Made by a program: the position numbers and the translations under genes | Source: Bacteroidota bacterium | GTDB taxonomy: Bacteria > Bacteroidota > Bacteroidia > Cytophagales > Cyclobacteriaceae | Reading direction: 5' to 3' | DNA length: 64,000 nt | Assembly (NCBI GenBank): GCA_016191555.1 | Contig: JACPVX010000041.1 | Coordinates: 186,001 to 250,000 of the forward strand | The notes under the pieces: model-generated | The model's input: only the letters and a program-made list of their open reading frames with translations | Database searches by the model: none | What the model was told of the DNA's origin: nothing | Shown here: piece after piece, positions 16,055 through 25,168 of the stretch | How the letters are laid out: every line of letters begins with the position of its first letter | Position numbering within the stretch: position 1 is the first letter of the stretch

Positions 16055-16804
16055 ATGCGCTACTTCTTCGAAATTTCATACAACGGAAAAAACTACCACG
16101 GCTGGCAGAATCAAAAAAATGCCGTAGGTGTTCAAGAAGTTGTTGAGGGTTGTCTTTCAAAAGTTTTTCGCACAGAATTAGAAATTGTTGGCAGCGGACG
16201 AACAGACACAGGTGTGCATTGTGCACAACAATATTTTCATGTGGATATTAATCAGGAACTGGATGAGCGAACCTGGCTGATCAAACTCAACTCCATTCTT
16301 CCGCAAGACATTGCCATTCGATCTATTCACAAAGTAGCCGATCAGGCGCACGCACGCTACGATGCCATCGAACGATCGTATGAATACAAAATCACGCCAG
16401 TAAAAAATCCGTTGTTGCTGGGACAGGCTTATTATTTCTTTAAACCGGTAGATGTGGCAACTATGAACAAAGCCGCAGCGTTACTGGTGGGGGAAAAAGA
16501 TTTTGAATGCTTTAGTAAAGTAAAGACAGATGTAAATCACTTTATTTGCGAAATTAAAAAAGCTAACTGGCACTGTTCGGGTAATTTATTGGTTTTCAAC
16601 ATCACTGCCAATCGTTTTTTGCGGGGCATGGTGCGCGCTATTGTTGGCACTTTGTTGGATGTAGGCACCGGAAAAATTTCTTTGCAAGAGTTTGAAAAGA
16701 TTCTGGCAGGCAAAGACCGAAAAAAAGCGGGAATGAATGTGCCCCCGGAAGGATTGTATTTAACACGGGTGATCTACCCGAAAAATATTTTAAAACAGCC
16801 CTAA
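16055..16804 (+). CDS. truA: tRNA pseudouridine synthase A
   Basis: The ATG at 16055 gives MRYFFEISYNGKNYHGWQNQ, the usual TruA N-terminus; an upstream TTG at 16031 is discarded. The product is 249 aa. The catalytic Asp51 is in GRTDTGVHC, and RYDAIERSYEY and NRFLRGMVRAIVGTLL are further family motifs. TruA converts U38-40 of the tRNA anticodon arm to pseudouridine. The gene is followed after 35 bp by the ABC exporter gene. Confidence 0.96.
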   Translation: MRYFFEISYNGKNYHGWQNQKNAVGVQEVVEGCLSKVFRTELEIVGSGRTDTGVHCAQQYFHVDINQELDERTWLIKLNSILPQDIAIRSIHKVADQAHARYDAIERSYEYKITPVKNPLLLGQAYYFFKPVDVATMNKAAALLVGEKDFECFSKVKTDVNHFICEIKKANWHCSGNLLVFNITANRFLRGMVRAIVGTLLDVGTGKISLQEFEKILAGKDRKKAGMNVPPEGLYLTRVIYPKNILKQP

Positions 16805-16839
16805 ATCGCTTTCGCGGATTAAAGGCTTCGATAACCAAC

Positions 16840-18612
16840 ATGGAGAAGGAAAAAGTAAGTAGTGGAAATATCATTGACTTTAAAGTACTAAAGCGAGTCA
16901 TCGATTTCGTGCGACCGTACAAGGGACGATTCTACTTAGTCATTGTGCTTACGTTGCTTTTGGGTATCCTCACACCCATCCGACCATTTCTGATCCAATA
17001 CACATTAGACAAAGATGTGCAGTATGGCAACTACTGGGGCATGGTTAATATCATGATTATTGTTCTGGCATTGCTGGTGGTGCAAGCGGCAGTACAATAC
17101 GCACACACCTATATCAGTGGCCGAATCGCTCAGTTTGTCATTAGAGATATTCGCGTGAAGCTATATACCCATCTGATTCATCTTCGGTTGCGTTTTTTCG
17201 ACAAAACACCGATTGGCCGATTAGTGACACGCACCATTTCGGATGTGGAAACATTGGCCGATGTGTTTAGCGAAGGTTTGGCTGCCATGGCGAGCGATCT
17301 ACTTCAGATCATTTTCATTCTGGTTTTCATGTTTATCACCGACTGGCGATTAACGCTGGTGAGTTTGTCCACCATTCCATTGATGTTGCTGGCCACTTAT
17401 GTATTTAAAGAAAAAATAAAAGTAGCATTCAATGATGTACGCAATGCGGTGTCGAACCTCAATGCATTTGTACAAGAGCACATTACAGGCATGACCATCG
17501 TTCAAATCTTTGGGAGCGAAAAAAAGGAATTTGAAAAGTTCAAAGAAATCAATGCCGAACACAAAGCAGCACATCTGCGCTCGGTGCTTTATTACTCCGT
17601 TTATTTTCCGGTAGCTGAGATTATTGCTGCAATGGGCACCGGCTTGTTGGTGTGGTATGGTGCCAAAGGTGTCATCAATCAGGAAGTTTCTCAAATTACG
17701 CTCGGTAAACTGGTTTCGTTTATCATGTATATCCAGCTTTTCTTCCGTCCTATACGGATGATTGCCGATCGCTACAATACATTGCAAATGGGCATTGTCG
17801 GTTCATCACGAATCATCAACTTACTGGATGATGCTGCCCATGTTGTAGAAAATGGAGTTTACTCTCCTGCAGAGGTGAAAGGGGCTGTTAAGTTTGATCA
17901 TGTGTGGTTTGCCTACAATGAGGAAGATTTCGTATTGAAAAATGTATCGCTGGAAATAAAGGAAGGTGAAACCATTGCGTTGGTGGGTGCAACTGGGGCA
18001 GGTAAATCTTCGATCATCAACTTGTTGAATCGATTCTATGAAATCAATCGCGGAAGCATTGAGGTAGATGGGGTTAACATACGGGAATATGAGCTAAAAG
18101 CTTTGCGAAAAAACATTGGTGTGGTTCTCCAAGATGTGTTTTTATTCAGTGATACCATCCGCAACAATATTACCCTTGGCAACAAAGACGTTTCGGACGA
18201 AATGATTTTGCACGCAGCCGATTTGGTAGGTGCCCGCAAGTTCATCGACCGGCTGCCGGGTGGATTGAATTATAATGTGATGGAACGAGGCGCTACCCTA
18301 TCCGTTGGGCAACGACAACTGCTCTCCTTTATTCGCGCGATGGTGTACGATCCAAAAATTTTAGTTCTTGACGAAGCCACCTCGTCTATCGACACAGAAA
18401 CGGAGGAGATGATTCAAAACGCTATTTCCAAAATGATGGTCAATCGCACTTCTATCGTGATTGCACACCGTTTGTCCACCATTCAAAAAGCAAATACAAT
18501 CATTGTTTTAGATAAAGGGGAGATCAAAGAATCGGGTAATCATGAAGAATTGTTGCAAAAAGGAGGCTATTACGCTCAACTCCACCAAATGCAATACAAA
18601 GAGGTAGTCTAG
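16840..18612 (+). CDS. MsbA-type ABC exporter (fused membrane and ATPase domains)
   Basis: The protein is 590 aa, a half transporter. Six transmembrane helices occupy about residues 20-310. The nucleotide-binding domain follows, with Walker A GATGAGKSS near 381-389, Q-loop VLQDVFLF, signature LSVGQRQLL near 487, Walker B ILVLDEATSS near 507 and the H-loop in IVIAHRLS. Dimers of such proteins export lipids, including lipid A precursors, peptides or drugs. The substrate cannot be assigned from sequence. It may be cotranscribed with truA (35-bp gap). Confidence 0.94.
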   Translation: MEKEKVSSGNIIDFKVLKRVIDFVRPYKGRFYLVIVLTLLLGILTPIRPFLIQYTLDKDVQYGNYWGMVNIMIIVLALLVVQAAVQYAHTYISGRIAQFVIRDIRVKLYTHLIHLRLRFFDKTPIGRLVTRTISDVETLADVFSEGLAAMASDLLQIIFILVFMFITDWRLTLVSLSTIPLMLLATYVFKEKIKVAFNDVRNAVSNLNAFVQEHITGMTIVQIFGSEKKEFEKFKEINAEHKAAHLRSVLYYSVYFPVAEIIAAMGTGLLVWYGAKGVINQEVSQITLGKLVSFIMYIQLFFRPIRMIADRYNTLQMGIVGSSRIINLLDDAAHVVENGVYSPAEVKGAVKFDHVWFAYNEEDFVLKNVSLEIKEGETIALVGATGAGKSSIINLLNRFYEINRGSIEVDGVNIREYELKALRKNIGVVLQDVFLFSDTIRNNITLGNKDVSDEMILHAADLVGARKFIDRLPGGLNYNVMERGATLSVGQRQLLSFIRAMVYDPKILVLDEATSSIDTETEEMIQNAISKMMVNRTSIVIAHRLSTIQKANTIIVLDKGEIKESGNHEELLQKGGYYAQLHQMQYKEVV

Positions 18613-18652
18613 CCGTTAATCGGATAATTACCAGTGGTAGCCCTAAAAAAGT

Positions 18653-18660
18653 TATATTTG
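18653..18660 (+). promoter_or_regulatory. Candidate -7 element just before the 18666 gene
   Basis: TATATTTG fits TAnnTTTG exactly but lies only 5 bp before the ATG, so a transcript from it would be leaderless or nearly so. No clear TTG lies at the -33 position. Confidence 0.35.
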
Positions 18661-18665
18661 CTTGA

Positions 18666-19376
18666 ATGCCCCGATTCAAGTACATCCCCATTGTTCTATT
18701 TTGGCTATTTCTGGCCAACCAGCCCGTTTTTTCCCAAGTAAAGAAAAGTGTGCGGAGTGCAGGGTATGGTATGCCAAAGGTATCGCGGGGCAAGGCTATG
18801 ATCATGTGCCCCATCTTTGAAGAGAGCAAATATCCTTATCAGGGCGTGGGCTTTAAATTGGGCGATCCATTCGCATTTACATACAAATTCTACCCAAGTA
18901 AACATTGGGCCTTTGCTGTGGATGCCGGAACTACTGCCAGCGGACTGTATAGTACTTATTATAAAGGAGTATTCGCCAGTTATTTACCAGACACGCTTCA
19001 TAGTAAAGATCAGGGCGTAAAATACCTTACCCATCTGGTTAAATCAGATTGGTTTTTGGAGTCTAAATTCCTCTATCAATGGGATGCCGAAAAGCTCTCA
19101 AAAGGATTACAACTCTATGCCGGGTTGGGCATGCAGTGGAGAAACGCTTCGATTCAATATGACTACATCCGAGACATCGACCGCACAGAAAGTCGCTTTG
19201 GGCGATTCAATCAAAACCGGTTTACGTATGGAGTGGTAGCCTTAGTTGGATTTGAATATTCGTATTTCACGCTTCCTGTCTCTGCTTTTATTGAAGTAGA
19301 AATGTTTACCGATGCCTTTGCTGATCCCGGGTATCAGCGCTTTCAGGGCGGTGTAGGTCTTCGCTATATTTTCTAA
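18666..19376 (+). CDS. Probable outer-membrane beta-barrel protein
   Basis: The protein is 236 aa with a signal peptide (MPRFKYIPIVLFWLFLANQP then VFSQ). The mature part alternates aromatic and polar residues (FAFTYKFYPSKHWAFAVDAG, QLYAGLGMQWRNASIQYDY) and ends GGVGLRYIF, a C-terminal aromatic as in outer-membrane barrels. It looks like an 8-stranded barrel, but the family is not recognised. The stop is followed at once by a strong hairpin terminator. Confidence 0.75.
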   Translation: MPRFKYIPIVLFWLFLANQPVFSQVKKSVRSAGYGMPKVSRGKAMIMCPIFEESKYPYQGVGFKLGDPFAFTYKFYPSKHWAFAVDAGTTASGLYSTYYKGVFASYLPDTLHSKDQGVKYLTHLVKSDWFLESKFLYQWDAEKLSKGLQLYAGLGMQWRNASIQYDYIRDIDRTESRFGRFNQNRFTYGVVALVGFEYSYFTLPVSAFIEVEMFTDAFADPGYQRFQGGVGLRYIF

Positions 19377-19381
19377 ATAAA

Positions 19382-19414
19382 AACGCCTTGTCTCCACGTG
19401 AGAAACAAGGCGTT
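19382..19414. terminator. Rho-independent terminator between convergent genes
   Basis: Stem AACGCCTTGT / ACAAGGCGTT is extended by an inner TCTC/GAGA pairing around a CACGT loop. It lies 5 bp after the plus-strand barrel gene and 24 bp past the stop of the minus-strand permease, so it probably serves both. Confidence 0.8.
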
Positions 19415-19438
19415 CATCTTTGTTTTAATCTTCAGTTA

Positions 19439-20884
19439 TTATCCTTTGCGAAGCACGCTGTTCTTCTTACTGTAGGTGAAGTAGATCACCAATCCGATCG
19501 CCATCCAAACAGCTGCCGATACCAACGTGTCTTGACCCAATGAGAATATCATGGCCGAGCAAACTACCATTCCCAAGATTGGTACTAATGGCACCAGTGG
19601 TGTTTTGAAAGGTCTTACTGCCTCCGGATTTTTTACGCGGAGTACCCAGATACCTACGCAAACCAGCACAAACGCAAACAACGTACCGAAGCTGGTCAAA
19701 TCTCCGGCTACGCTTCCTGGAACAAATCCAGCAAACAATCCCACGAAAATAAACAACAGCGCGTTCGACTTGAATGGTGTGCGGAATTTTGGGTGCAATT
19801 CAGAAAACACTTTTGGCACCAATCCATCTTTGGACATAGAGTAAAATACTCTTGACTGCCCCATTAACATTACTAGAATCACAGAAGAGAATCCGGCCAA
19901 AATAGCCACAGTTACTAAAGTACCTAGCCACTCATAGCCTGGCATATAGGTTTTGATGGCATACGCTACCGAAGCTTCTTTTCCGGCAATTTTAAAATCT
20001 TGCCAGTTCGCTACGCCTGTCAATACATGTGAGAACAATACATATAATATAGTGCAAACCAATAGTGACCCTAATATACCAATCGGCATATCGCGCTTCG
20101 GATTTTTTGCTTCCTGTGCAGCCGTAGAAACGGCATCAAAGCCGATGAATGCAAAGAATACTATTCCAGCTCCTCCTAACACACCGCCCCATCCGTGCAC
20201 ATTCCAACCTTCGTGGCCAGGAGTTGTTTCGGGGATCATAAATGGAGTATAGTTGGCTTCGTTGATAAAGCCCCATCCGATTACAATGAAAATCAATACG
20301 ATGGCCACTTTTACAAATACAATTACAGCATTAAGCGAAGCCGATTCCTGCGTGCCTTTGATCAGCACGAGGGTAAGGATCACCAGAATAAATAATGCCG
20401 GCAAATTGATGATGCCAGTTGTTCCATCCAAGGCTGCTTCAAATGGAGAGTGGCATAATTCATACGGAATGACACCCCCTAATAAATTATTGAGATACTC
20501 GCTCCAGGCAATCGATACGGTGGCCGAAGCAAGTGCATATTCCAATACCAATGCCCATCCGATAATCCAAGCCATGAATTCGCCCATGGTAGCATACGCG
20601 TAGGCGTAAGCACTTCCGGCAATCGGAATCATTGAAGCAAACTCAGCATAACACAAACCGGCAAAGGCGCAACCCACAGCAGCCACAATGAACGAAACCA
20701 TCACAGCCGGGCCAGCAGCGGAGGCGGCAGCATCGGCCGTGCGCACAAATAAACCCGCACCAATAATGGCTCCAATGCCCAGTGCTATCAAGTTACCAAC
20801 GCCCAGGGTACGTTTCAGTCCCTTGCTCGAATCTCCCTCTTGTGCCATTAACTGCTCAAGGGGTTTCTTTATAAATAAACTCAT
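19439..20884 (-). CDS. APC-family amino-acid permease
   Basis: The protein is 481 aa with about twelve hydrophobic helices. The first helix carries the APC motif LGVGNLIALGIGAIIGAGLF, and further family patterns are CYAEFASMIPIAGSAYAYAY and FFAFIGFDAVSTAAQEAKNP. This matches the cationic amino-acid transporter-like branch (YfnA/CAT type). It takes up amino acids across the inner membrane by proton symport or exchange. The gene is monocistronic, with a terminator behind it and a 132-bp A/T-rich gap in front in which I see only weak promoter-like words. Confidence 0.92.
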   Translation of the reverse strand: MSLFIKKPLEQLMAQEGDSSKGLKRTLGVGNLIALGIGAIIGAGLFVRTADAAASAAGPAVMVSFIVAAVGCAFAGLCYAEFASMIPIAGSAYAYAYATMGEFMAWIIGWALVLEYALASATVSIAWSEYLNNLLGGVIPYELCHSPFEAALDGTTGIINLPALFILVILTLVLIKGTQESASLNAVIVFVKVAIVLIFIVIGWGFINEANYTPFMIPETTPGHEGWNVHGWGGVLGGAGIVFFAFIGFDAVSTAAQEAKNPKRDMPIGILGSLLVCTILYVLFSHVLTGVANWQDFKIAGKEASVAYAIKTYMPGYEWLGTLVTVAILAGFSSVILVMLMGQSRVFYSMSKDGLVPKVFSELHPKFRTPFKSNALLFIFVGLFAGFVPGSVAGDLTSFGTLFAFVLVCVGIWVLRVKNPEAVRPFKTPLVPLVPILGMVVCSAMIFSLGQDTLVSAAVWMAIGLVIYFTYSKKNSVLRKG

Positions 20885-21016
20885 GAAAACTTAAGATTAG
20901 GTTAATACAATCCCTAAAAGTATAAATAATAATGAATTTTTGACGGATACTTTTTGGGCAACGGCTTTGGCTGATGGGCAGGGGTTGCGGAACCTAATGA
21001 GCCCGCCTTTCTAATT

Positions 21017-22378
21017 TTATTTCTTGACTTTAGCAGGATCGAACTTCACCTTCACCAATACTTCACTTTCCACAGGCACATCGTCTTCGGTGGACGCGCT
21101 CCACTCAGGGCCTTCTTTTACCAAACGAATTACTTCTTCATCGCACCCACTGCCCAAACTCTTTACCACTTTAAATTCGTCTAGGCTTCCATCGACCCGA
21201 ACGGTGAAACGAATGGCGACTTTGCCTTTTACTTTTTTAGCCAAAGCCTCTTTCGGAAATTGTAGGTTGTTGTCGAGGTAGGCATCATAGGCTTTCAACC
21301 CGCCCTCAGGCACGGCTAATTTAATGATGGGCGCTTGATCCATATCATCCTTGTTACGCACACCCGTTACAACCACTTCGCTCAACTGAGAAACATCCGG
21401 AGCCAACGCTACATTCAATTGTGGTTGCGATGCATCTACTTCCTTGGATTGCAAACCAATGAACGAAAAAACCAATTTCTGATTGGGCGACACGTTTGGC
21501 AATTGAAAGAAGCCATCCATATTCGTAACTGTGCCGACTATCGTTCCTTTGACTAATACATTCACCCCCGGAAGCGGTGTGCCGTCTTCCAGTGAAGTAA
21601 CTTGCCCCTTGATAAAATTGATGGCCATGGCGGAGTTGCTTTGTACGGAAGGGACAGGGCTTGACAAACTAAACGATCGCTTTGCACGATAAAGCTCTTG
21701 CGCATCGGCTTTTTGTTCTGCTTGCGCTACGCTTTTATCTAATTCAAGTTTAGATACTGCTTTGTCATCTGCTGTTGGCTTTGATTCATCCGCGATAATA
21801 ATCTCACTTTCAGAAGATGATGTTTGCGCTCCGGCAATGGTTCCGTTCGTGGCCTTTTCTTCTTTTTTCTTTGCTATCGCTTTATCTTTCTGGACTGCTA
21901 TTCCCTTCGCTACTTCCTTGACGGGTTGAGTTGGTTGCTCTACCATGTTGCTTTCAAGGGTATCCTGATTAGGAGACGAAGCAGGCGCTGGCTCTTCCTT
22001 TTTTTCATTAGGAGTCGCCTCCTTATTCAACACGAGTTGAGTCGAGTCTTCCGGAATCAATTGATTGCCAATCCAAAAAATCCCAACTAACAACAAAACA
22101 GATGCAGCGATGCGTAGAGGCCAAACCCAAGGCTTAGTTGATTGAGCTTGCTCCGGGTCTGCTACCGAAGCTGCTATGTCAACTTTTTCTGTCGATTCTA
22201 GTTTCGCGGTCAGCTCTTTCAAATCATAGACAAAATCTTCCGGGGCAATTTGCTCCGCACCTTCCAATGCATCGGCCAAAAAGGGATCGTGCAAGGCACG
22301 CTTTTCAAAAGCATGCATTTCAGCCGGGGTCATTTTGCCCAATCGGTAGCGCTCCAGATCGTTTTGCCAATCAGTCAT
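21017..22378 (-). CDS. Membrane protein with carboxypeptidase-regulatory and TonB C-terminal domains (anti-sigma-like)
   Basis: The protein is 453 aa. Residues 1-62 resemble the cytoplasmic part of anti-sigma proteins (ERYRLGKMTPAEMHAFEKRA). One transmembrane helix follows near 87-107 (LRIAASVLLLVGIFWIG), then a low-complexity Lys/Glu/Ala-rich stretch to about 245. Next come a carboxypeptidase-like regulatory domain (IKGQVTSLEDGTPLPGVNVL, near 255-330) and a TonB C-terminal domain (near 365-453). Its start overlaps the end of the ECF sigma gene by 8 bp, so the two are coupled. I infer that it holds the sigma factor at the membrane and senses or transmits an envelope signal. Confidence 0.85.
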   Translation of the reverse strand: MTDWQNDLERYRLGKMTPAEMHAFEKRALHDPFLADALEGAEQIAPEDFVYDLKELTAKLESTEKVDIAASVADPEQAQSTKPWVWPLRIAASVLLLVGIFWIGNQLIPEDSTQLVLNKEATPNEKKEEPAPASSPNQDTLESNMVEQPTQPVKEVAKGIAVQKDKAIAKKKEEKATNGTIAGAQTSSSESEIIIADESKPTADDKAVSKLELDKSVAQAEQKADAQELYRAKRSFSLSSPVPSVQSNSAMAINFIKGQVTSLEDGTPLPGVNVLVKGTIVGTVTNMDGFFQLPNVSPNQKLVFSFIGLQSKEVDASQPQLNVALAPDVSQLSEVVVTGVRNKDDMDQAPIIKLAVPEGGLKAYDAYLDNNLQFPKEALAKKVKGKVAIRFTVRVDGSLDEFKVVKSLGSGCDEEVIRLVKEGPEWSASTEDDVPVESEVLVKVKFDPAKVKK

Positions 22379-22922
22379 TTTGCTCCATGCAATTTTTTAA
22401 GTTCCGTTTTCCGTTTTGGATATAGCTTTTCACCTGATTCATGTCAAAGCCTGTCAACTCGGCCACTTCTTTGTAACACTTCTCCTCCAAAAAGAAATGC
22501 CGCACACATTGTTGCTGTTCCGCAATCAAGCCTTCAATACACTTTTCCAATTTACTAAGATTTCCCTCCATTTCGGGTTCCTCCTCCAGATGCAACAGGA
22601 ACTCGTTTTCCATAAGCTGAGGAGATATTTCTTCGGTAAACCGGCCTTTTCGGGCACGAAGCTGCATTAAACACTGATTTCGCGCAGTAACATACAGCCA
22701 GCTTTTAAAGTTTTCGACTTCGTGGGTGCGAAGTGTAGTCACCAGTTTCTCAAATAGTTGCATCACTCCGTCCTTGGCTTCATCGCGGTCTTTTAAGTAC
22801 TTAAGGCATACCCCATAAACCATGGAAGTATAGCGCGCATACAATTTACCCACATGGGCTACCTCGCCCGACTCTTTATAGAGCCGCAGTAACTCAGCAT
22901 CGGATGGGGTCTCATTTTGCAC
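22371..22922 (-). CDS. ECF-type RNA polymerase sigma factor
   Basis: The protein is 183 aa from a GTG start preceded by GAGGGG; no better ATG exists upstream in frame. Region 2 is recognisable in MVYGVCLKYLKDRDEAKDGVMQLF, and region 4 in KCYKEVAELTGFDMNQVKSY. Region 4 ends with IQNGKRNLKNC. ECF factors redirect RNA polymerase to envelope or stress genes. Its likely partner is the TonB-domain protein that overlaps it downstream. A divergent vWA gene lies across a 265-bp intergenic region with several palindromes. Confidence 0.9.
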   Translation of the reverse strand: MQNETPSDAELLRLYKESGEVAHVGKLYARYTSMVYGVCLKYLKDRDEAKDGVMQLFEKLVTTLRTHEVENFKSWLYVTARNQCLMQLRARKGRFTEEISPQLMENEFLLHLEEEPEMEGNLSKLEKCIEGLIAEQQQCVRHFFLEEKCYKEVAELTGFDMNQVKSYIQNGKRNLKNCMEQND

Positions 22923-22987
22923 CCCTCAATATAAACCCAAATAATGCATTGAAAATAAAATTAGATTAATAATGACGAATCCTTTGG

Positions 22988-23011
22988 ATTGTCAGGGTTT
23001 ACCTTGACAAT
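22988..23011. promoter_or_regulatory. Imperfect palindrome in the sigma/vWA intergenic region
   Basis: Arms ATTGTCAGGG and CCTTGACAAT pair at 9 of 10 positions around TTTA. It lies 66 bp upstream of the sigma factor start, a fitting place for an operator. Confidence 0.5.
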
Positions 23012-23082
23012 GAAAATCTGCACTCCTGATTGTTAGGATTAATCTTAAAGTGTTGATTTTCATTCGTCAAATTATGCAATCC

Positions 23083-23097
23083 TGACGGTACCCGTCA
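23083..23097. promoter_or_regulatory. Palindrome TGACGGTACCCGTCA in the sigma/vWA intergenic region
   Basis: Arms TGACGG and CCGTCA pair fully around TAC. A related TCCTGA/TGTCAGG word occurs in the palindrome at 22988, so both may bind the same protein. Confidence 0.5.
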
Positions 23098-23111
23098 AGA
23101 TTTCATAATTA

Positions 23112-23129
23112 CGGTAAAATATTTTACCG
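23112..23129. promoter_or_regulatory. Perfect 18-bp palindrome upstream of the vWA gene
   Basis: CGGTAAAATATTTTACCG is identical on both strands. It lies 58 bp before the ATG of the vWA gene. The lack of a loop and T-run argues for a dimeric DNA-binding site and against a terminator. Confidence 0.55.
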
Positions 23130-23187
23130 CTAGTTGTGGAATTCATCTTCTCCCAGCATCTGTAAGAAAAATTAAAACTAAAACTGT

Positions 23188-25086
23188 ATGAAAAAACACA
23201 TAATCATTCTGGCGGTGTTGCTGATCGCCTCGATGGGATTTATTGCTCCCGAAGAAAGAACCATCAGTGGAACTGTGGCTTCTGAATCCGATGGACGACC
23301 ATTGGCTGGAGTATTAATCAAACTGAAAGGCAGCTCTATTAACACATTTTCTGATTCCCAAGGATCATATATTATCAAAGTTCCTTCAACTGGGGGAACT
23401 CTTGTTTATTCAATGGTTGCTATGAAAACTAAAGAGGTTCCTATCGGGAATCAAAACAGAATAGATGTTGCATTACAATTGGATGTCACAAATCCCGATT
23501 TAAAAAATCTTGCTGATTCTAGCCCAACCTTACAAGGGAGACTTGCTGGAGTTGCAATTCAATCTAGGGGGAATAAAATGAAAAGGTTTAATGGCAATGC
23601 AGTTGCTGAATACAAATCTTACGACATTATCGAAAACGAATTCCAGCCTGCCAACACCGAAGAATACGCAGGCATCAGCGAAAATGGTTTTCACGATCCT
23701 TTGAAAGATCCGCTCTCCACGTTTTCGATTGATGTCGATGCTGCTTCTTACAGCAATATTCGCAGGTTCATTCACTTAGGTCAGCGTCCACCCAAAGATG
23801 CCGTACGTGTAGAAGAGATGATCAACTATTTCGATTACGACTACGCTCAACCAAAAGGTGAAGATCCATTCTCCATCACCACTGAAATTTCTTCCGCTCC
23901 CTGGAATCCAAAACACAAACTGGTTCATATCGGATTGCAAGGAAAAAATATTGCTAAAGACAATCTCCCTCCTTCTAATCTGGTTTTTCTAATTGATGTA
24001 TCCGGCTCGATGAGTGACGAAAACAAATTGCCTTTGTTGAAAGCTTCATTCAAATTATTGGTGGAACAATTGCGCGAGCAAGATCGTGTTGCAATCGTGG
24101 TGTATGCCGGTGCCGCAGGTTTGGTTTTACCCAGCACTTCAGGCAGCGACAAACAGAGAATCATTGAAGCATTGGAGAACTTACAGGCAGGTGGCTCAAC
24201 CGCGGGTGGTGCCGGCATTCGTTTAGCGTATGAAATCGCTAAAGAAAACTTTAAAAAGGGAGGTAACAACCGGGTGATTTTAGCTACCGATGGCGACTTT
24301 AACGTAGGCGAATCCAGCAACGATGCCATGGAAAAATTAATCGAATCAAAAAGAAACGATGGTATTTTCTTAACCACCCTCGGATTTGGGATGGGCAACT
24401 ACAAAGATTCTAAAATGGAAGTGTTAGCCGATAAAGGAAATGGCAATTACATGTACATCGATTCGATTTTGGAAGCACAAAAAGCCCTAGTCAACGAATT
24501 TGGTGGCACACTCTTTACCATTGCCAAAGACGTAAAACTGCAGATTGAGTTTAATCCTGCAAAAGTAAAATCATACCGCCTGATTGGCTATGAAAATCGA
24601 ATGTTGAAAAGTGAAGATTTCAACAACGACAAAAAAGATGCGGGCGAGTTAGGTTCAGGTCACTCAGTTACCGCTTTGTACGAAGTGATTCCCGTTGGTG
24701 TGGAAAGCAGTTTTGATTTGGTGGATGCATTAAAATATCAGCCCGTGAAAAAGCAAGATCCTGTTCAAGTGAACAAGTCCGATTTGAGCAATGAGATTCT
24801 CACTGTAAAGTTCCGCTATAAAAAACCCGATGGCGATGTAAGCAAACTGATCGTTCATCCTTTGGTAGACGAACATGTGGCTATCGAAAAAACTTCCGAG
24901 AATTTCAGATGGTCGGCTGCGGTAGCCGGGTTTGGAATGATCTTACGCGAATCGGAATACGTGAAAAATTATTCTGCTGCCGAGGCTATCAAATTAGCGC
25001 AAGGCGCCAAAGGCAAAGATGTAGAAGGCTATCGGATTGAGTTTATCAACCTGATGAAATCAACACCTGCCGTAGCGATCCGATAA
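23188..25086 (+). CDS. Exported von Willebrand factor A protein with carboxypeptidase-regulatory domain (YfbK-like)
   Basis: The protein is 632 aa. The signal peptide MKKHIIILAVLLIASMGFIA is followed by a carboxypeptidase-like regulatory domain (about 27-105, RTISGTVASESDGRPLAGVL). Next is the vWF-like N-terminal domain of YfbK-type proteins (about 140-245, STFSIDVDAASYSNIRRF). The vWA domain proper has an intact MIDAS motif DVSGSMS at residue 270, with a Thr in LATDGDFNVGESS. A DUF3520-like C-terminal part ends at 632. Such proteins are thought to be surface adhesion or assembly factors. It is divergent from the ECF sigma operon and ends at a strong terminator. Confidence 0.9.
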   Translation: MKKHIIILAVLLIASMGFIAPEERTISGTVASESDGRPLAGVLIKLKGSSINTFSDSQGSYIIKVPSTGGTLVYSMVAMKTKEVPIGNQNRIDVALQLDVTNPDLKNLADSSPTLQGRLAGVAIQSRGNKMKRFNGNAVAEYKSYDIIENEFQPANTEEYAGISENGFHDPLKDPLSTFSIDVDAASYSNIRRFIHLGQRPPKDAVRVEEMINYFDYDYAQPKGEDPFSITTEISSAPWNPKHKLVHIGLQGKNIAKDNLPPSNLVFLIDVSGSMSDENKLPLLKASFKLLVEQLREQDRVAIVVYAGAAGLVLPSTSGSDKQRIIEALENLQAGGSTAGGAGIRLAYEIAKENFKKGGNNRVILATDGDFNVGESSNDAMEKLIESKRNDGIFLTTLGFGMGNYKDSKMEVLADKGNGNYMYIDSILEAQKALVNEFGGTLFTIAKDVKLQIEFNPAKVKSYRLIGYENRMLKSEDFNNDKKDAGELGSGHSVTALYEVIPVGVESSFDLVDALKYQPVKKQDPVQVNKSDLSNEILTVKFRYKKPDGDVSKLIVHPLVDEHVAIEKTSENFRWSAAVAGFGMILRESEYVKNYSAAEAIKLAQGAKGKDVEGYRIEFINLMKSTPAVAIR

Positions 25087-25102
25087 CTAAAAAAATTAAA
25101 CC

Positions 25103-25139
25103 AAAAAACCCGGCTAGCAAGATAGCCGGGTTTTTTTTT
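25103..25139 (+). terminator. Rho-independent terminator after the vWA gene
   Basis: Stem ACCCGGCTA / TAGCCGGGT with loop GCAAGA, preceded by six A and followed by nine T. Confidence 0.92.
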
Positions 25140-25168
25140 GATTGAATTGCGGCTAATTTGCCGGACTA

